From NCBI RefSeq assembly GCF_018531195.1, contig NZ_JAHDYS010000017.1, positions 1-64,000 of the forward strand: a stretch of 64,000 nt of DNA. The letters are read 5' to 3'. Under the pieces are notes generated by a model that saw only the letters and a program-made list of their open reading frames with translations, did no database searches and was not told where the DNA came from. Position numbers and translations under genes: made by a program. Within the stretch, counting starts at the first letter, position 1, and every line of letters starts with the position of its first letter. Below, piece by piece: positions 41,192 through 50,036 of this stretch. The DNA comes from Pelotalea chapellei (lineage in GTDB: Bacteria; Desulfobacterota; Desulfuromonadia; Geobacterales; Pseudopelobacteraceae).

Positions 41192-42093
41192 CTGAGTGAT
41201 TTCCTTGACAATCCATATTGAAAAAAAGCGAGCAGATGGAACTCATCCTTGTCGTAACCCCGGGGAAAAGAACCAACCGGTCCGATCTGTTTCAATGTCC
41301 GAAGCACCTCATCATCAAGAACAACGGCTCCGGAACTCTCAAGCAACTGCACATGCATGATTTCACCTCGGCGATTAAAGGTGATCTTGACCGGCGTAAT
41401 TCCTTCGATACCGTTTCTTGCAGCCTCCTGGGGATAGCGCCAGACGCCATATACGGCGTTCTCAAAACGCCGCAGAAATGAGCCGAACTGGATGTCGTCG
41501 GTATTGAGGAATTTTGTGTCCCCTTCGGCAATCTCACCCTCAAATTTGCGGCGGTAATTTTCTTCCAATTTGGCCATTTTGCTGGCAGCAGGAAAGAGCT
41601 GCGGCTTGCTCCGGTTCTGTGCCGTCTGCTGTTGCCGGGGTTTCAAGAGACTGGATGCCGACGAACCTGGCGGAACCTGATCTGGAACACGGGAGGGAAG
41701 CGGCAATGACGGCCGGCCTGGAGTTGCCATTTCACCTGGAGCCGGTTGCACGACCTGCGGTTGGGTCTGTGGTTGTATCTGTGGTTGTGGCGGTCGGGAA
41801 CGGGGAATTGAACGAGACGCTTGTGCAGGCATGCTATCACGAGCGTCGATCCCCCTCGGCGCCATCTCCCGCTCAGCCCTCATCCGTCGGTCAGAGAGGC
41901 GTGGCGTCTGCTGCTGCCGGGGTGCTTCAGCTTTAAGCTCGGGTACCTGCTGCAGGTCGATGAAGACAGGTTCCTTGGGGGGTGGCGGTTGTTGTGCAGG
42001 CAGATACAACACCAGGAACGCCACTACCAGATGAATAAGAAGTGAACAGCCCACAAAGGCAAGCAACGATTTTTCAATATAGCGGTCAGACAT
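41188..42093 (-). CDS. TonB-family energy transducer
   Basis: A 301-residue protein: N-terminal anchor helix (about 8-32), a long Pro/Gln/Arg-rich periplasmic spacer (about 35-170), and a C-terminal TonB-like domain (about 205-290; [19 protein letters not shown], then [30 protein letters not shown]). TonB passes proton-motive-force energy to outer-membrane receptors. As first gene before cobB and cbiM, it may serve a cobalamin or cobalt-complex receptor, though none is in the window. The start is the ATG at 42093, with an upstream gap of only 70 bases to the next operon. Confidence 0.85.
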   Translation of the reverse strand: MSDRYIEKSLLAFVGCSLLIHLVVAFLVLYLPAQQPPPPKEPVFIDLQQVPELKAEAPRQQQTPRLSDRRMRAEREMAPRGIDARDSMPAQASRSIPRSRPPQPQIQPQTQPQVVQPAPGEMATPGRPSLPLPSRVPDQVPPGSSASSLLKPRQQQTAQNRSKPQLFPAASKMAKLEENYRRKFEGEIAEGDTKFLNTDDIQFGSFLRRFENAVYGVWRYPQEAARNGIEGITPVKITFNRRGEIMHVQLLESSGAVVLDDEVLRTLKQIGPVGSFPRGYDKDEFHLLAFFQYGLSRKSLR

Positions 42094-42163
42094 ATATAGA
42101 CGCCTGAGAATCAGCTTCTCAGTCTCGTTATCTCCCAGTCTTCATGTCCCGATTCATCAGGAT

Positions 42164-43012
42164 CTATTCTCCCAGCCCTGCACCATATTGTTCGAACTGC
42201 TGATCATAATCGACTCTGCTGACCTGCGTATTGGTCTCCTTGCGCAGAAAGGCCAGGATCTCCTGCAGACTCTGCAAGATAATATGCTCTCCCTTGGGAA
42301 ACTCACGAGGATCAAGCTCCAGTGTAACAGTGTCCTTGTAATCAGTATTGCGCAGGTGGTTCAAAAATCGTGTCAGCGGTAAAGTTCCGTGTCCCGGCAA
42401 CAGGTGTTCCCGACCATAGCCGTAATCGGAAAAATGAATATTACGGATGCGACCTGTTTCATAACAAAGATAAAAATCGTTGATGAAGTTCGCTTTGCTT
42501 GAGCCCATATGGGTACAGTCAAAGGTCATGGCCAGGTTGTGTTCCCGCAGAAACTCGATCAGCCTCTGAGTGTTGGATAGGATGTGCGGATTTATCTTCA
42601 TCTTACCAACCCAGGGCATGTTTTCCATGGTGACAATAACTTTGCCGTCCAGACCAATCTCCTTCTGGAAGTCGCGAATACTGTAAAGCCAGCGCCAGAA
42701 CCCAACCTCGAAACTCATCCATGACGGGGGGTGGAAATTGACCAGCGGAATGCCACATTCAGCAGCCAGCATTACACAGCGCTTGAGGGAGTCTATCGGG
42801 CCGCCCCATCCATCCAAAGGCATGAAAGGAGCATGAATGGAATGAATGGTTGCAGTCTGCTGCAGAGAGGTGATCAGCTTTACGCAGTTGACCCGTTGGA
42901 AGTCCTGATTGATGATCAGCTCGACACCATCGAAGCCTGCTTCTGCCGAAAGTTCAAAAGCTCTGGGTAACGGCAGAATAAACAGTGACCCGGTGGATAG
43001 GGAAATCCGCAT
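42164..43012 (-). CDS. TIM-barrel sugar-isomerase-like protein
   Basis: A 282-residue xylose-isomerase-like (AP endonuclease 2 family) TIM barrel: LSAEAGFDGVELIINQD, IHSIHAPFM, VNFHPPSW, VTMENMPW, MTFDCTHMG and IHFSDYG give the usual metal-binding Glu, Asp and His positions at strand ends. It may be an isomerase, epimerase or endonuclease-like enzyme; the sequence alone does not decide. It overlaps the upstream DUF294-like gene by one base and ends the symporter operon. Confidence 0.75.
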   Translation of the reverse strand: MRISLSTGSLFILPLPRAFELSAEAGFDGVELIINQDFQRVNCVKLITSLQQTATIHSIHAPFMPLDGWGGPIDSLKRCVMLAAECGIPLVNFHPPSWMSFEVGFWRWLYSIRDFQKEIGLDGKVIVTMENMPWVGKMKINPHILSNTQRLIEFLREHNLAMTFDCTHMGSSKANFINDFYLCYETGRIRNIHFSDYGYGREHLLPGHGTLPLTRFLNHLRNTDYKDTVTLELDPREFPKGEHIILQSLQEILAFLRKETNTQVSRVDYDQQFEQYGAGLGE

Positions 43013-44250
43013 CAGACAGCTTCCAGAAAGGTATTGAATGCAATGCCGACCTGACGATGAAGTGTGGACACGGTTTCAAGACTTTCTTTGAAACGGTCGA
43101 AGAAGGATTTGTCCCAATCCTCCGTATCGAGGCAAAGTACATTCTTTCGCTCCCAATCCGGCCGCAGTGAAGCTTCCTGATCAAGGCGCATCTCATTGAA
43201 AAGATGCCACGTTTCCAAAAGCCTTTCTGCCATTTCAACGTTGAGATCCCCACGCCTGAGCAAGCCCCTGATACGATCCGTTGTTGAGGCTTGGGCAACA
43301 CCCTTGAGCAGGGCCAGGGCAGTAACGGCGGCTGTCAAGGGCAGAAGAGCGTGGCTGAACAGATTGAAATATCCCTGGCAGACCCCCCGCTTTTCATACT
43401 TCAGGCCGCCCATGATGCCTAGTCCCCGTGGAAGTTCCAGAAGACGCTTGACCATCAGATCAAGCGACGTATGACTGCTCTTCAGCAGGGTCAGACAATG
43501 CTCCCTGAATTCCATTCCAAGACCTTCATCGTGAATAACCGTCTGATCGGCAAGTTTGAGCAGGTCTATGATTTCCTTCAGCGTTCCCTGCCTTATCTTC
43601 TGTTCGAGGCCATGACGCCAGAATGCCATGGTGCTGTTCCAGGCAGGATTTCGGGGGGTTACGACATCGTCGGGAAAGAGCCCTGCTTCTTCGAAAGCCT
43701 CATGCAGTATCTTGCCAAACAGCCGCAGCGGTACCGTTCCGGAAGCGTCAGTTTCACCATGCACCATCAGCAACGGCAAGCGACTGAAAGGAGAGAATTC
43801 CAGTCTGCCGCCGCTTCCGAGCACAACCAGCGTAATGGGAGGCAGCTTGTCCGCGCTCAGACCTAGCTCCTTCTTGGCGTGCCCGACAATGGCAGCACAC
43901 ACTGCCCTGAGAAAAGAATTACTCAGGGTGTAGAAAGCGACAGAGGAACGGTTCTGACCGAAGAAATCATATGCATTTGTATAGAAGTCAGTCAGCAGCT
44001 GTTTCAAGTCACGGGGAACAGTAGTCTGTCCAGCCTGATCCATCAAGTTTCTCAAGTTTGCCAGATTAGCTTCGTGAGCAGCTGCTTTCTCTGCCAGATA
44101 TCGGTCGGCAGCAGCAAAAAGTGCTTCGGCCTGATCCGACAAAAGCATGTCGGTTTTGCTCAAAAGCATCTGCCTGCAGGTGACGGCAAATTCCTCTGCT
44201 GATCTCCATGCCTCGAAATCCTTGCCTTTTGATGAAAGAGTGACCGGCAT
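43012..44250 (-). CDS. DUF294-like putative nucleotidyltransferase
   Basis: A 412-residue cytosolic protein resembling the DUF294 nucleotidyltransferase domains found with acetate/solute symporters. LVVLGSGGRLEFSPFSRLPLLMV near residue 170 is the GSxGRxE motif, but the following acidic residue of the catalytic pair is replaced by Ser/Arg, so catalysis is doubtful. Its C-terminal half is helical (RGDLNVEMAERLLETWHLF). The start overlaps the symporter stop by one base (TAATG). It may regulate the symporter in response to nitrogen or nucleotide signals, as proposed for GlnD-like relatives; that is inference. Confidence 0.72.
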   Translation of the reverse strand: MPVTLSSKGKDFEAWRSAEEFAVTCRQMLLSKTDMLLSDQAEALFAAADRYLAEKAAAHEANLANLRNLMDQAGQTTVPRDLKQLLTDFYTNAYDFFGQNRSSVAFYTLSNSFLRAVCAAIVGHAKKELGLSADKLPPITLVVLGSGGRLEFSPFSRLPLLMVHGETDASGTVPLRLFGKILHEAFEEAGLFPDDVVTPRNPAWNSTMAFWRHGLEQKIRQGTLKEIIDLLKLADQTVIHDEGLGMEFREHCLTLLKSSHTSLDLMVKRLLELPRGLGIMGGLKYEKRGVCQGYFNLFSHALLPLTAAVTALALLKGVAQASTTDRIRGLLRRGDLNVEMAERLLETWHLFNEMRLDQEASLRPDWERKNVLCLDTEDWDKSFFDRFKESLETVSTLHRQVGIAFNTFLEAV

Positions 44251-45782
44251 TATTCTTCCTCGCAGTCGTGTACCTGATGGTTGAGGAACGAGCGGATCTT
44301 TTGGGAGGGAGGAGCGGTCAACGTGGAAACCAGCATGATGATTACAATCACCAGAGGTGCCCCCAGAAAGGCCGATGAAGTGGCCGGCAAAAGTGTTGTT
44401 ATGATCGGCACGGAGGTTCCAAGAAGCAAGGGAGCTGAAGTGATACAGACCCCCACAAGCATGCCTGTGATGACCCCGGTGCTGTTGGCCCGCCCCCACC
44501 AGATGCCCAGCAGGAACGCAGGAAATATCGTATTCCCGGCCAGTGCGAATGCCAAGGCGGCTATCTCTGCAATCATCATCCTGGTCGGCTGCAGGGCTAA
44601 CAGCATGGCACCCAGAGCAAGAACCAGAAAAAATGCTTTGGCTGCGTATACTTTATCGCTTTCCGATGCACCTGGCCGAATGAGGCGGGGGTAGATATCA
44701 TAGGAAAACGATGCGGCACCAGTCAGCATCAATCCGGCCACAGTAGAAAAAGCGGCACTCATTCCGCCCGCCACCAGCAGACCGGTTACCCAAACAGGCA
44801 GACCACCATTGGTCGCTGCCGAAAGTATGACCAAATCCGCAGAGGCAAGATCAGAAGGTTTATAGGGAATCCCGCCGGCAGCCTCGAACAGTCGAGCCAG
44901 CACAGCATAGGCCGGAGCTGACCAATAGATCAGGGCAATGAAAAAAAGTCCCCATACCAGCCCCCAACGGGCATCCCTGATGCCTGGCACCATGTAGAAA
45001 CGCGAGAGCACGTGCGGCAAACCGGCCGTACCGAACATGAGTGTGAAGCAGAGGGCAAACCAGGCAAAGGGGGATCCATCGGCAAAAGGTTTCGGCCAGA
45101 CAAAGCCGAACTGCTGTTGAAGATCAACAATGGCCGCTCCATATCCGAACTGGGGCAGCAGCCAGAAGTAGCCGAGCTTGCGAGTCAGCAGCATGAGCGG
45201 CACGATGAAGGCGATGATCAGCACGAAATACTGCAGCTTCTGATTACGGGCCACCCCCAGGGTACCGGATATGAGCACGAAACTTACCACCAGCGAAGCA
45301 CCAAGAATTACCGCCGGAGCATAGTCAATGCCGAAAAGCCAGGAGACCAGCAAAGCGATGCCCTTGAATTGTGCAACACTGTAGATGACGGAAATGGCAA
45401 TGGCAATTACAGCAGCCAGCGTGCGGGCTACTTCAGATTCATAGCGAAATGCAACGAAGTCAGGAGCGGTGTACTGTCCGAAACGCCGGATCTGCGAAGC
45501 CATCAGCACCAGCAGCAGCACGTATCCGCCGGTCCATCCCACAACAAACGCCATGGCAAAATAGCCCTTAAGATAAAACATCCCGGCCAGTCCGAGAAAA
45601 CTGGCGGCGCTCATCCAGTTGGTGGCAATCGCTGCGCCAATGCCGACTCGACTGGTGTATCCCCCCGCAAACCCGTATTCCGATACCTGTCTTTTTCTGG
45701 TACGCAAACCGGAAATGATAAAAAGGGAGAACAGGCCGATCACGATAGCCAGAGGCAACAACTGTACGGTGGCTGAGCCCAT
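44250..45782 (-). CDS. Sodium/solute symporter, VC_2705-type (acetate-like)
   Basis: A 510-residue SSS-family symporter with about 13 helices. The N-terminus MGSATVQLLPLAIVIGLF, the conserved GFAGGYTSRVGIGAAIATNWMSAASFLG region (helix 2, with the sodium-site residues), TAGLPHVLSRFYMVPG and the helical GGMSAAFSTVAGLML are present. The family takes up acetate or other monocarboxylates with Na+. It lies three bases after a DUF4212 small subunit, the usual partner. The start is the ATG at 45782, with GGGAGGGATAG upstream. Confidence 0.88.
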   Translation of the reverse strand: MGSATVQLLPLAIVIGLFSLFIISGLRTRKRQVSEYGFAGGYTSRVGIGAAIATNWMSAASFLGLAGMFYLKGYFAMAFVVGWTGGYVLLLVLMASQIRRFGQYTAPDFVAFRYESEVARTLAAVIAIAISVIYSVAQFKGIALLVSWLFGIDYAPAVILGASLVVSFVLISGTLGVARNQKLQYFVLIIAFIVPLMLLTRKLGYFWLLPQFGYGAAIVDLQQQFGFVWPKPFADGSPFAWFALCFTLMFGTAGLPHVLSRFYMVPGIRDARWGLVWGLFFIALIYWSAPAYAVLARLFEAAGGIPYKPSDLASADLVILSAATNGGLPVWVTGLLVAGGMSAAFSTVAGLMLTGAASFSYDIYPRLIRPGASESDKVYAAKAFFLVLALGAMLLALQPTRMMIAEIAALAFALAGNTIFPAFLLGIWWGRANSTGVITGMLVGVCITSAPLLLGTSVPIITTLLPATSSAFLGAPLVIVIIMLVSTLTAPPSQKIRSFLNHQVHDCEEE

Positions 45783-45784
45783 TG

Positions 45785-46129
45785 CTATCCCTCCCTGCCC
45801 GTATCGCCGCGAACGCGGAAACGCAAGGCACTGTCCGGAGCCCGCCCGGCATGGCGGTCCATCCACACATTGAATACCACGCAGAGCACAATAAACCAGA
45901 GTGGAAGAAACTGCCCTGTCAGCCAATAAGGGAGGGGCAGATTGAAAAACGTATATCGAGCCAGACCCGCACCCTGCCGGGTGTATTCCAGAAAGAACAC
46001 CACCCCCTGAAAGCCGACAACAGCCAACAGCCAGGCGCCAAGCACCAGAGCTATCATACGGATTTCAGACCGCGTGCCGGAGCCGCATCGCCTGAGGATG
46101 TTCATGTCGTCCCGACCTGTTTTCGTCAT
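45785..46129 (-). CDS. DUF4212 small subunit of the sodium symporter
   Basis: A 114-residue membrane protein with two helices (about 24-48 and 68-90), the size and shape of DUF4212, which pairs with VC_2705-type symporters. FFNLPLPYWLTGQFLPLWFIVLCVVFNVWMDRH is the family core (a Phe/Pro/Trp-rich pair of helices). It starts the four-gene operon, 22 bases after the trmB stop, with GGGAGAG before its ATG. Confidence 0.88.
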   Translation of the reverse strand: MTKTGRDDMNILRRCGSGTRSEIRMIALVLGAWLLAVVGFQGVVFFLEYTRQGAGLARYTFFNLPLPYWLTGQFLPLWFIVLCVVFNVWMDRHAGRAPDSALRFRVRGDTGREG

Positions 46130-46151
46130 GACTCTCCCTTATCAGGTGCTG

Positions 46152-46874
46152 TTATTTTGAGTTATACTGCGCTGACTCGTTCATTGCTGAAGAGGAAGTC
46201 AGATGGAGTGCATTCTCAAGAGACTCCGACGCCCTGGCTGTGTGCCCGTGAAAACGAACACATTTCCGGTAGTGAATGAAGTGGATCTTTTTCCCTTCCG
46301 CAAGAAACTTGAGCATGTATTTGGAGAGAGGATATCCCTCCAGTTCATGGCGGTAAAGGTCGGGCTGGAGAACATTTTCGAACCCGGTTACCTCCGGCAT
46401 CAGGCGGGCCACATCCTGACCGTAATCTTCGAAGTCAGTAGCAAAATGAATGTCAGCGCCCGGCAGCATGAACTGTGACAGGAACAGGATGAACTCCCTG
46501 TTAACCAGCCGGCGCTTGCGGTGACGCAGTTTGGGCCATGGGTCAGGGCAGTTGATGAAGATCGCGCTCAGGGATGCCGGCGGAATACAGCGTACAAGAA
46601 AACTGCGTGCTTCATCACGCACCACCCGCACGTTTTCCAGCTCCTGTGTATCGATTCTTTTGCAGGTTTTCAGACATCCTTTGTTGTAATAGTCAATGGC
46701 AATGAAATTTAACTCTGGACGAAGTTGCGCCATCCTGGCCACAAAATCGCCCATGCCACTGCCGATTTCAAGTGCAAGGGGACGATCGTTGCCGAAGATC
46801 TGCTGCCAATCAGGCATGGTAGTCAATTGCTCGGCATTAAGAAAATTGGGGGATGTAATAGGTATTAAATTCAC
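46152..46874 (-). CDS. trmB: tRNA (guanine46-N7)-methyltransferase
   Basis: A 240-residue Rossmann methyltransferase: SAM loop [34 protein letters not shown], and the family signature [16 protein letters not shown], plus ATDFEDYG. It forms m7G at position 46 in tRNA variable loops. It starts at a GTG (46874), with CGAGG upstream. The C-terminus (about 205-240) is longer than usual and low in conservation. It is the upstream gene of the symporter operon and may be cotranscribed. Confidence 0.93.
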   Translation of the reverse strand: MNLIPITSPNFLNAEQLTTMPDWQQIFGNDRPLALEIGSGMGDFVARMAQLRPELNFIAIDYYNKGCLKTCKRIDTQELENVRVVRDEARSFLVRCIPPASLSAIFINCPDPWPKLRHRKRRLVNREFILFLSQFMLPGADIHFATDFEDYGQDVARLMPEVTGFENVLQPDLYRHELEGYPLSKYMLKFLAEGKKIHFIHYRKCVRFHGHTARASESLENALHLTSSSAMNESAQYNSK

Positions 46875-47097
46875 GACATGCGCCTCGTTCCATGGGATAA
46901 TTGAAAAAATATCACATGTTATGAGTAATTATCACCGCTTTTTGCGATGTCATTAAAAATCATGGCTAAAGAAATGAGCTTTATATTAAAAAAATTGAAG
47001 TATCGGCATGGCAACTCCATATAGAAGTTTGTTTACAGGATAGTTTTTGCCTTGCCGCTATGATATTAGGAATCACGCATACAGAACAGGAGACGGC

Positions 47098-47379
47098 ATG
47101 GAAGTTTTTGGTGGATTCATGGTAATGATGAGTATTTTAAGCTTTTTTCTGGCGGTAGTATGGCTTGTGATGCCCTTTGTAGTGTTTACCATCAAGGGCA
47201 AGCTGGACCGCACCCTTGATGTACTATCGGGAATCGAGAACCGCCTGTCTGTAATAGAGACACGGCTTGCGGCCCTGGACAAAGGGCGTATGGAACAAGA
47301 TCAAATGCCTGCCCCGGATGCTCCACTTCCCTCTCCGGACACGGAGATCGATCCGCCTGAAACTTTGCCCCTTGCCTGA
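47098..47379 (+). CDS. Small membrane protein of unknown function
   Basis: A 93-residue protein with one or two hydrophobic helices at the N-terminus (about 3-35), a coiled segment (about 40-65; LDRTLDVLSGIENRLSVIET) and a Pro/Asp/Glu-rich tail. No family is recognised. The ATG at 47098 has CAGGAGACGG upstream. It precedes fabI by 59 bases on the same strand, so cotranscription is possible. Confidence 0.65.
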   Translation: MEVFGGFMVMMSILSFFLAVVWLVMPFVVFTIKGKLDRTLDVLSGIENRLSVIETRLAALDKGRMEQDQMPAPDAPLPSPDTEIDPPETLPLA

Positions 47380-47438
47380 AACCGGTTTTCTGCTACTATT
47401 AGCCATTCCCTTTTTACAATTGATTCGGAGGTTGAAGA

Positions 47439-48209
47439 ATGCCGCTACTGCAGGGCAAAAAAGCACTTATTTTTGGTGTTGCAAACGAGAAAAGCATTGC
47501 CTGGTCTATCGCCAGAGCTTTTCACGAACAGGGAGCAGAACTGGCTTTCACCTATGCGGGGAAACCACTTGAAAAACGTGTCAAGCCTTTGGCTGAATCT
47601 CTAAATGCGGCAGCTGTTATTTCTTGCAACGTTAGCAGTGATGAAGAAATTGCAAACGTTTTCAAGGAACTTGGCAAAGTATGGGACGGTGTTGACATAA
47701 TCATCCACGCCGTGGCTTTTGCCAATAAAGATGAACTGAAGGGGACGATCCTCAACACCACCCGCAGCGGTTTTGCAACCGCCATGGATATCAGTGTCTA
47801 TTCATTCATCAGCATCATGAAGGAAGCCGCGCCGATGATGAAGGGACGCGATGCCTGTGGCCTGACGCTCAGCTATTATGGTGCTGTAAAAGTCTTCCCC
47901 AGCTACAACGTCATGGGAGTCGCCAAAGCGGCTCTGGAATCTTCGGTCCGATACCTGGCAGAGGCACTGGGACCGGAAGGAATCCGGGTCAACGCCATCT
48001 CAGCCGGCCCAATTCGTACTCTCGCCGCTGCCGGAGTGAACGGTTTTCTAAACATACTTAATCATGTTGAATCCAAGGCTCCCCTGCGTCGCAATGTCAC
48101 CCAGAAAGATGTAGCCAGCTCCAGCGTCTATCTGTGCAGTGAACTTGCCAGCGGCGTTACGGGAGAGATCCACTATGTTGATGGCGGCTATAACGCCATT
48201 GGACTCTAA
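47439..48209 (+). CDS. fabI: Enoyl-ACP reductase (FabI)
   Basis: A 256-residue NADH-dependent enzyme for the last reduction in fatty-acid elongation. It belongs to the short-chain dehydrogenase family with the FabI pattern: GVANEKSIAWSIARAFHEQG, the catalytic Tyr-x6-Lys in YNVMGVAKAALESSVRYLA, SAGPIRTLAAAG and GEIHYVDGGYNAIG. A well-placed GGAGG precedes the ATG. It is the standard target of triclosan in many bacteria. A repeat-based hairpin follows. Confidence 0.95.
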   Translation: MPLLQGKKALIFGVANEKSIAWSIARAFHEQGAELAFTYAGKPLEKRVKPLAESLNAAAVISCNVSSDEEIANVFKELGKVWDGVDIIIHAVAFANKDELKGTILNTTRSGFATAMDISVYSFISIMKEAAPMMKGRDACGLTLSYYGAVKVFPSYNVMGVAKAALESSVRYLAEALGPEGIRVNAISAGPIRTLAAAGVNGFLNILNHVESKAPLRRNVTQKDVASSSVYLCSELASGVTGEIHYVDGGYNAIGL

Positions 48210-48211
48210 AA

Positions 48212-48286
48212 ACAGGTTAAGGTTGAGGTTAAGGTTGAGGATAAATGCCTTTGCTCAACCTTGGCCTCAGCCTCAGCCTAACCTGT
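48212..48286. repeat. Hairpin of tandem AAGGTTGAGG-type repeats
   Basis: ACAGGTTAAGGTTGAGG (tandem copies of AAGGTTGAG) pairs with CTCAACCTT...TAACCTGT downstream, closing a ~75-base hairpin between fabI and hflX. It may weaken transcription or mark a decayed repeat; the T-run is absent. Confidence 0.55.
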
Positions 48287-48305
48287 CTCTCCCCGGAGTA
48301 TTCCC

Positions 48306-49982
48306 ATTAAAGAACCGATCGGCAATCTTTCAGGTCTCAAGTCAAGCCAGATCAACGCCTTGGAGCGTCTCTACCGCAGACGTGTCCCGCCGGCGGAGTT
48401 TTGTACCCAGGAGCTGGCTGCCCGCCTCATAGAACTTTCCAGTGACATCCGTCGCCAAGTTGCCATTCTCATAAACCGGCAGGGCATTGTCGAATATGTT
48501 GTTGTCGGTGACGAAAAAGGAGTGGTTATTCCTGAGCTGCGCGATTATCCGCTCGGCAGGAGGACTCTGCGCGGTCTGCGCCTGATCCACACCCACTTGC
48601 GCGGCGAGCAGATTACTGAAGATGATCTTACCGACCTGTCACTGTTGCGGCTTGACCTGCTGGCAACTCTGCTGATCCTCCCGGGCAGGGAGCAGATCAT
48701 GGCACAGCTGGCATGGCTTTCTCCTGCGCCAAGCGGACAGTCGGCCATTACCGATCCGATCATTCCTTTTGATCGCGTTGATCTGGATTTTCATCACTTT
48801 GTAACAGAACTAGAGGCAGAGCTGGAAAGGGCTAGCCAGAGTACGGCCCAGGCAGGCAATGCCCTGGAGCGGGCCATTCTTATTTCCGTGACTGTAGAGG
48901 GTACTCGCCAGGAGGCGGAGGATTCAATCGCAGAACTTCGAGAACTGGCCCGCACAGCACGCATCGAGGCACTGGATGAATTCATCCAGCGTCCGCGCAG
49001 CCTTAACCCCCGATATGTCATGGGCGAAGGGAAAATGCGCGATGTGGTCATCCGGGCATTGCAGCGGGGCGCAACCATGCTGATTTTTGACCAGGAATTA
49101 AACCCTGCACAGATACGTTCCATCTCAGCCATGACCGAGCTGAAAGTTATCGACCGCAGCCAGTTGATTCTCGACATTTTCGGTCGCCGGGCCAAAAGTC
49201 TGGATGGCAAAGTCCAGGTGGAACTGGCCCAGCTCAAATACCTGCTGCCGCGCCTGACCGGCCGTGGCGTACAGATGTCGCGCCTGATGGGAGGCATCGG
49301 TGGACGTGGACCGGGAGAAACCAAGCTGGAGACGGACCGCCGCCGCATTCGTGACCGTATCGCCAGCCTTGAGCGGGATCTGCAGGAACTTTCCCGTGGC
49401 CGGGAACAGCGGCGCCGACAGCGCGTCAAAGCCGGCATCCCGATCATCTCGATTGTCGGCTATACCAATGCCGGCAAATCCACGCTCTTGAACGCTCTCA
49501 CCCAGAGTGAAGTTTTCACTGAAGATCTGCTTTTCGCCACTCTGGATACATCTACCCGCCGCCTTCGCTTTCCAAGAGAACGGGAAGTGATTATTACCGA
49601 CACCGTCGGGTTCATCCGTTCTCTGCCCAAATCACTCTTGGGGGCATTCAAGGCAACCCTGGAGGAGATGCGCGATGCAGACCTGCTGCTGCATGTGGTT
49701 GATGCATCCAACCCACGCTTCGAAGCTCAAGTGAGCCAGGTGGAACGCATCCTGGAGGAGCTTGAATTAGGAGATAAGCGGCAGCTTCTGGTCTTTAACA
49801 AGTCTGATCTGCTGACAGGTCTGCGAAAAAGCGACATGCTCGCATTTCTAAGGGTGCGTCATTATGCCAGAAGCAGGGGGGCTATCATGCTTTCGGCACG
49901 TGATCGCAAGAGCCTTACACCGCTTGTTGATGAGTTGCAGCGGCTTTTCTGGCCTGAAGAGACAGCTCCCCTCACTGATTGA
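48306..49982 (+). CDS. hflX: HflX-type GTPase, probable AUU start
   Basis: A GTPase of about 558 residues that splits stalled 70S ribosomes in stress. The core has GIGGRGPGETKLETDRRRI, Walker A GYTNAGKST near 400, DTVGFIRSLP, and NKSD. The N-terminal extension is the long HflX type. The first ATG-, GTG- or TTG-type codon in frame is the TTG at 48360, which has no ribosome site and would cut into conserved sequence; upstream in frame the residues EPIGNLSGLKSSQINALERLYR read like HflX N-termini. The only start-like codon with a GGAG site at 7-base spacing is the ATT at 48306. Confidence 0.9.
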   Translation: MKEPIGNLSGLKSSQINALERLYRRRVPPAEFCTQELAARLIELSSDIRRQVAILINRQGIVEYVVVGDEKGVVIPELRDYPLGRRTLRGLRLIHTHLRGEQITEDDLTDLSLLRLDLLATLLILPGREQIMAQLAWLSPAPSGQSAITDPIIPFDRVDLDFHHFVTELEAELERASQSTAQAGNALERAILISVTVEGTRQEAEDSIAELRELARTARIEALDEFIQRPRSLNPRYVMGEGKMRDVVIRALQRGATMLIFDQELNPAQIRSISAMTELKVIDRSQLILDIFGRRAKSLDGKVQVELAQLKYLLPRLTGRGVQMSRLMGGIGGRGPGETKLETDRRRIRDRIASLERDLQELSRGREQRRRQRVKAGIPIISIVGYTNAGKSTLLNALTQSEVFTEDLLFATLDTSTRRLRFPREREVIITDTVGFIRSLPKSLLGAFKATLEEMRDADLLLHVVDASNPRFEAQVSQVERILEELELGDKRQLLVFNKSDLLTGLRKSDMLAFLRVRHYARSRGAIMLSARDRKSLTPLVDELQRLFWPEETAPLTD

Positions 49983-50036
49983 CAACGCCCGTTATTTGCC
50001 TGTATAGTTCCACTATCTTACTCAATTCGGAACCTT

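Noticed and set aside
42094-42163. Cobalamin riboswitch before the TonB-cobB-cbiM operon
   Set aside because: The gap is only 70 bases and lacks the B12-box, too short for the aptamer.
48209-48290. Tandem AAGGTTGAGG repeats as a CRISPR-like array
   Set aside because: The copies abut without unique spacers and form one hairpin, so it is a simple repeat.
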